From the NCBI RefSeq assembly GCF_020405225.1, contig NZ_CP084475.1:62001-126000 (forward strand): a stretch of 64,000 bases of DNA, read 5' to 3'. Made by a program: the position numbers and the translations under genes. The stretch's first letter is position 1; every line of letters starts with the position of its first letter. The stretch is from Natrinema sp. DC36 (lineage in GTDB: Archaea; Halobacteriota; Halobacteria; Halobacteriales; Natrialbaceae). Below the pieces are notes generated by a model that saw nothing but the letters and a program-made list of their open reading frames with translations, was not told the DNA's origin and did no database searches. Below, in pieces: positions 62,900 through 64,000 of the stretch.

Positions 62900-63999
62900 T
62901 TAGATGATGCCGCCGATCACGAGAACGCCGAGGACGATTAACAGGGTCGCAACCACACTCCCGCCAGCCAGCAGCTTGTTCTCCATTGCCTTCTCGTGGA
63001 GTGGCATCTCTGCGTACTCCTCTCGGAACGACTCGAGATTCTTCTCGTCGTAAAAGTACTTCGTCTTCAGCGCGAACCGTTCGGTCACCGCACAACCTGT
63101 ACAGACCGGTTCCTCTTCGAGCCGTTCGGTCTTGATGTGGCTGTCGCAGGCGATCGCCCCGCAGTTCGGACAGTAGGTGTACGTCCCGTCGACGCCGCTC
63201 GTCTCGCAGTGGACACACCGATGGATCCCGTCCTCCAGAGTGACCCGTGAGGGGCCAGCGGCATAGTGTTCGTACGGATACGAATACTCCAGTATCTCTG
63301 TCGTCTGCCGAACCTCAGGTAGATACACCGCCTCAATCGATTGCACTGAGATGTCCGAGAGATTCGGCTCACACGTCTTGTTGTAGGTGACGTTGTTGTC
63401 GCCGGTGTAGGTCACCGTCGTCGTGTGGTAGTCCTGAAGGCGGTCAACAGCCCACTCCTTGTACTCCGTTTGGGTCTGGCCAAACCGGCGCTCCTCGACG
63501 TCATCGAATACCTCGGTAAACTGCCCGGTATCGAGGGGGACCGTCGCGTGGAGATTCTCGGTGACCAGCGTCGCGACATCGTCGTCGGCCACCTTCGGAT
63601 GGCCGCGCTCAGCGTGGACAACGAACTGTGTGCGGTCGTTGATCCGGTGGATGACACCGACGGAGGTCTCGAAGACAGTGTTCGTGTCGGCGGTGATCGC
63701 GACCACCGGCCGAAACGTTACCTGCGAGTGCGGCACCGGCAGATCCGCGGCCTCGATGTGCTCGATGTCGCGGAACGCCTCCTGGACAGGTGCGTCGACA
63801 TCCACCGCCGGGTCATACGGCCGTAGTGTCTCGTCACAGAGGATCTCGATGCGGCCGTTGTAGAGATCGAGAGCGATCTCGTCGGCGATCTCCCGGAGGT
63901 CCTCGCCATCGATCAGCTCGATGGGATGGGGATCATCGTTCTGCTGGAGACGCTGGGCGTACTCCTGGGCGGGATTCGTGAACCGGCCGGTCGTCACGA
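62900..63999 (-). CDS. Mrr-like restriction-endonuclease protein with zinc ribbon and TM (5' end outside window)
   Basis: The visible 366 residues begin inside an Mrr-type nuclease domain: VVTTGRFTNPAQEYAQRL and PIELIDGEDLREIADEI are its last strand/helix pair. A middle domain of ~200 residues (VTFRPVVAITADTNTVFETS, RTQFVVHAERGHPKVAD) follows, then a zinc ribbon (CVHCETSG, YCPNCGAIACDSHI, VCTGCAV) and a C-terminal TM helix (LLAGGSVVATLLIVLGVLVI). The catalytic D-ExK part lies beyond base 64000. Such membrane-tethered nucleases are candidate defence proteins (inference). Confidence 0.72.
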   Translation of the reverse strand, partial: VTTGRFTNPAQEYAQRLQQNDDPHPIELIDGEDLREIADEIALDLYNGRIEILCDETLRPYDPAVDVDAPVQEAFRDIEHIEAADLPVPHSQVTFRPVVAITADTNTVFETSVGVIHRINDRTQFVVHAERGHPKVADDDVATLVTENLHATVPLDTGQFTEVFDDVEERRFGQTQTEYKEWAVDRLQDYHTTTVTYTGDNNVTYNKTCEPNLSDISVQSIEAVYLPEVRQTTEILEYSYPYEHYAAGPSRVTLEDGIHRCVHCETSGVDGTYTYCPNCGAIACDSHIKTERLEEEPVCTGCAVTERFALKTKYFYDEKNLESFREEYAEMPLHEKAMENKLLAGGSVVATLLIVLGVLVIGGII

Positions 64000-64000
64000 C

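Noticed and set aside
1-64000. CRISPR arrays, tRNA or rRNA genes
   Set aside because: No regularly spaced repeats, cloverleaf-like sequence or rRNA-type conserved stretches were seen on reading both strands; a covariance-model scan was not possible.

Overview
The window reads as accessory DNA of an extremely halophilic archaeon (class Halobacteria). The proteins are strongly acidic. There is a TFB with a zinc ribbon, a Tat-type lipoprotein, CPA2/TrkA and Lrp-RCK proteins, several SPW-repeat, universal-stress (Usp), HalOD1-like and amphi-Trp proteins, and many small CxxC zinc-finger proteins typical of that class. Plasmid-type genes (RPA-like OB-fold protein, ArdC-like protein, extra TFB, a TumE-like toxin pair, an Mrr-like nuclease) and a very high load of insertion sequences and broken genes point to a megaplasmid or a decaying genomic island. 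I see no rRNA, tRNA, CRISPR array or Orc/Cdc6 gene.

Layout. 1-3.9 kb: RPA-like protein, then an Lrp-type regulator, a TrkA-N protein and a CPA2 antiporter. 4.4-7.7 kb: broken HTH and PIN genes, two PadR regulators and a degenerate IS5-family element. 7.9-10.5 kb: TFB, ArdC-like protein, broken HalOD1-like gene, small zinc finger. 10.6-14.3 kb: RCK_C remnant, SNARE/DedA-like and CNNM-type membrane proteins, tandem Usp. 14.4-18 kb: transposase remnants, a deacetylase-like lipoprotein, a TnpB remnant joined to a Usp remnant, and a 241-bp MITE-like element with a 10-bp target duplication. 18-23.9 kb: DUF502, SPW, creatininase remnant, CopA2-type P-type ATPase with a SafE-like partner, and a 232-bp element with IS6-type ends. 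24-26.8 kb: IS remnant fused to a truncated second antiporter. 27-33.2 kb: redox island (ferredoxin, SdhB with an in-frame TAG, sulfite-oxidase-fold protein with an in-frame TGA, DtxR-like regulator, TDT exporter, cytochrome b/molybdopterin fusion). 33.2-36.4 kb: IS6 transposase and an FNT channel with two Usp domains. 36.4-42.8 kb: small genes, PadR remnants and a TumE-like toxin/antitoxin pair. 43.0-44.3 kb: decayed copy of the 59.7-61.0 kb block. 44.6-48.4 kb: APC permease with two Usp domains, Usp, and a divergent Lrp-RCK_C regulator. 48.9-56.8 kb: MscS, SPW, IS6, polyferredoxin membrane protein, DUF488, UbiA. 57-59.4 kb: broken PLP enzyme and IS630. 59.5-64 kb: conserved haloarchaeal hypotheticals, amphi-Trp, an HTH regulator and a membrane-anchored Mrr-like nuclease running off the right edge.

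Two themes stand out. First, ion and solute transport is tied to nucleotide-sensing domains: Lrp+TrkA-N+antiporter, Lrp-RCK_C beside Usp and APC-Usp-Usp, and FNT-Usp-Usp carrying the same tandem Usp tail. Second, the DNA is in active decay. I count more than fifteen pseudogenes, several broken only by one in-frame stop, alongside non-autonomous elements and a 1.3-kb duplicated block of which one copy is badly eroded. Family names are recognised from the protein sequences by eye; no database search was run.
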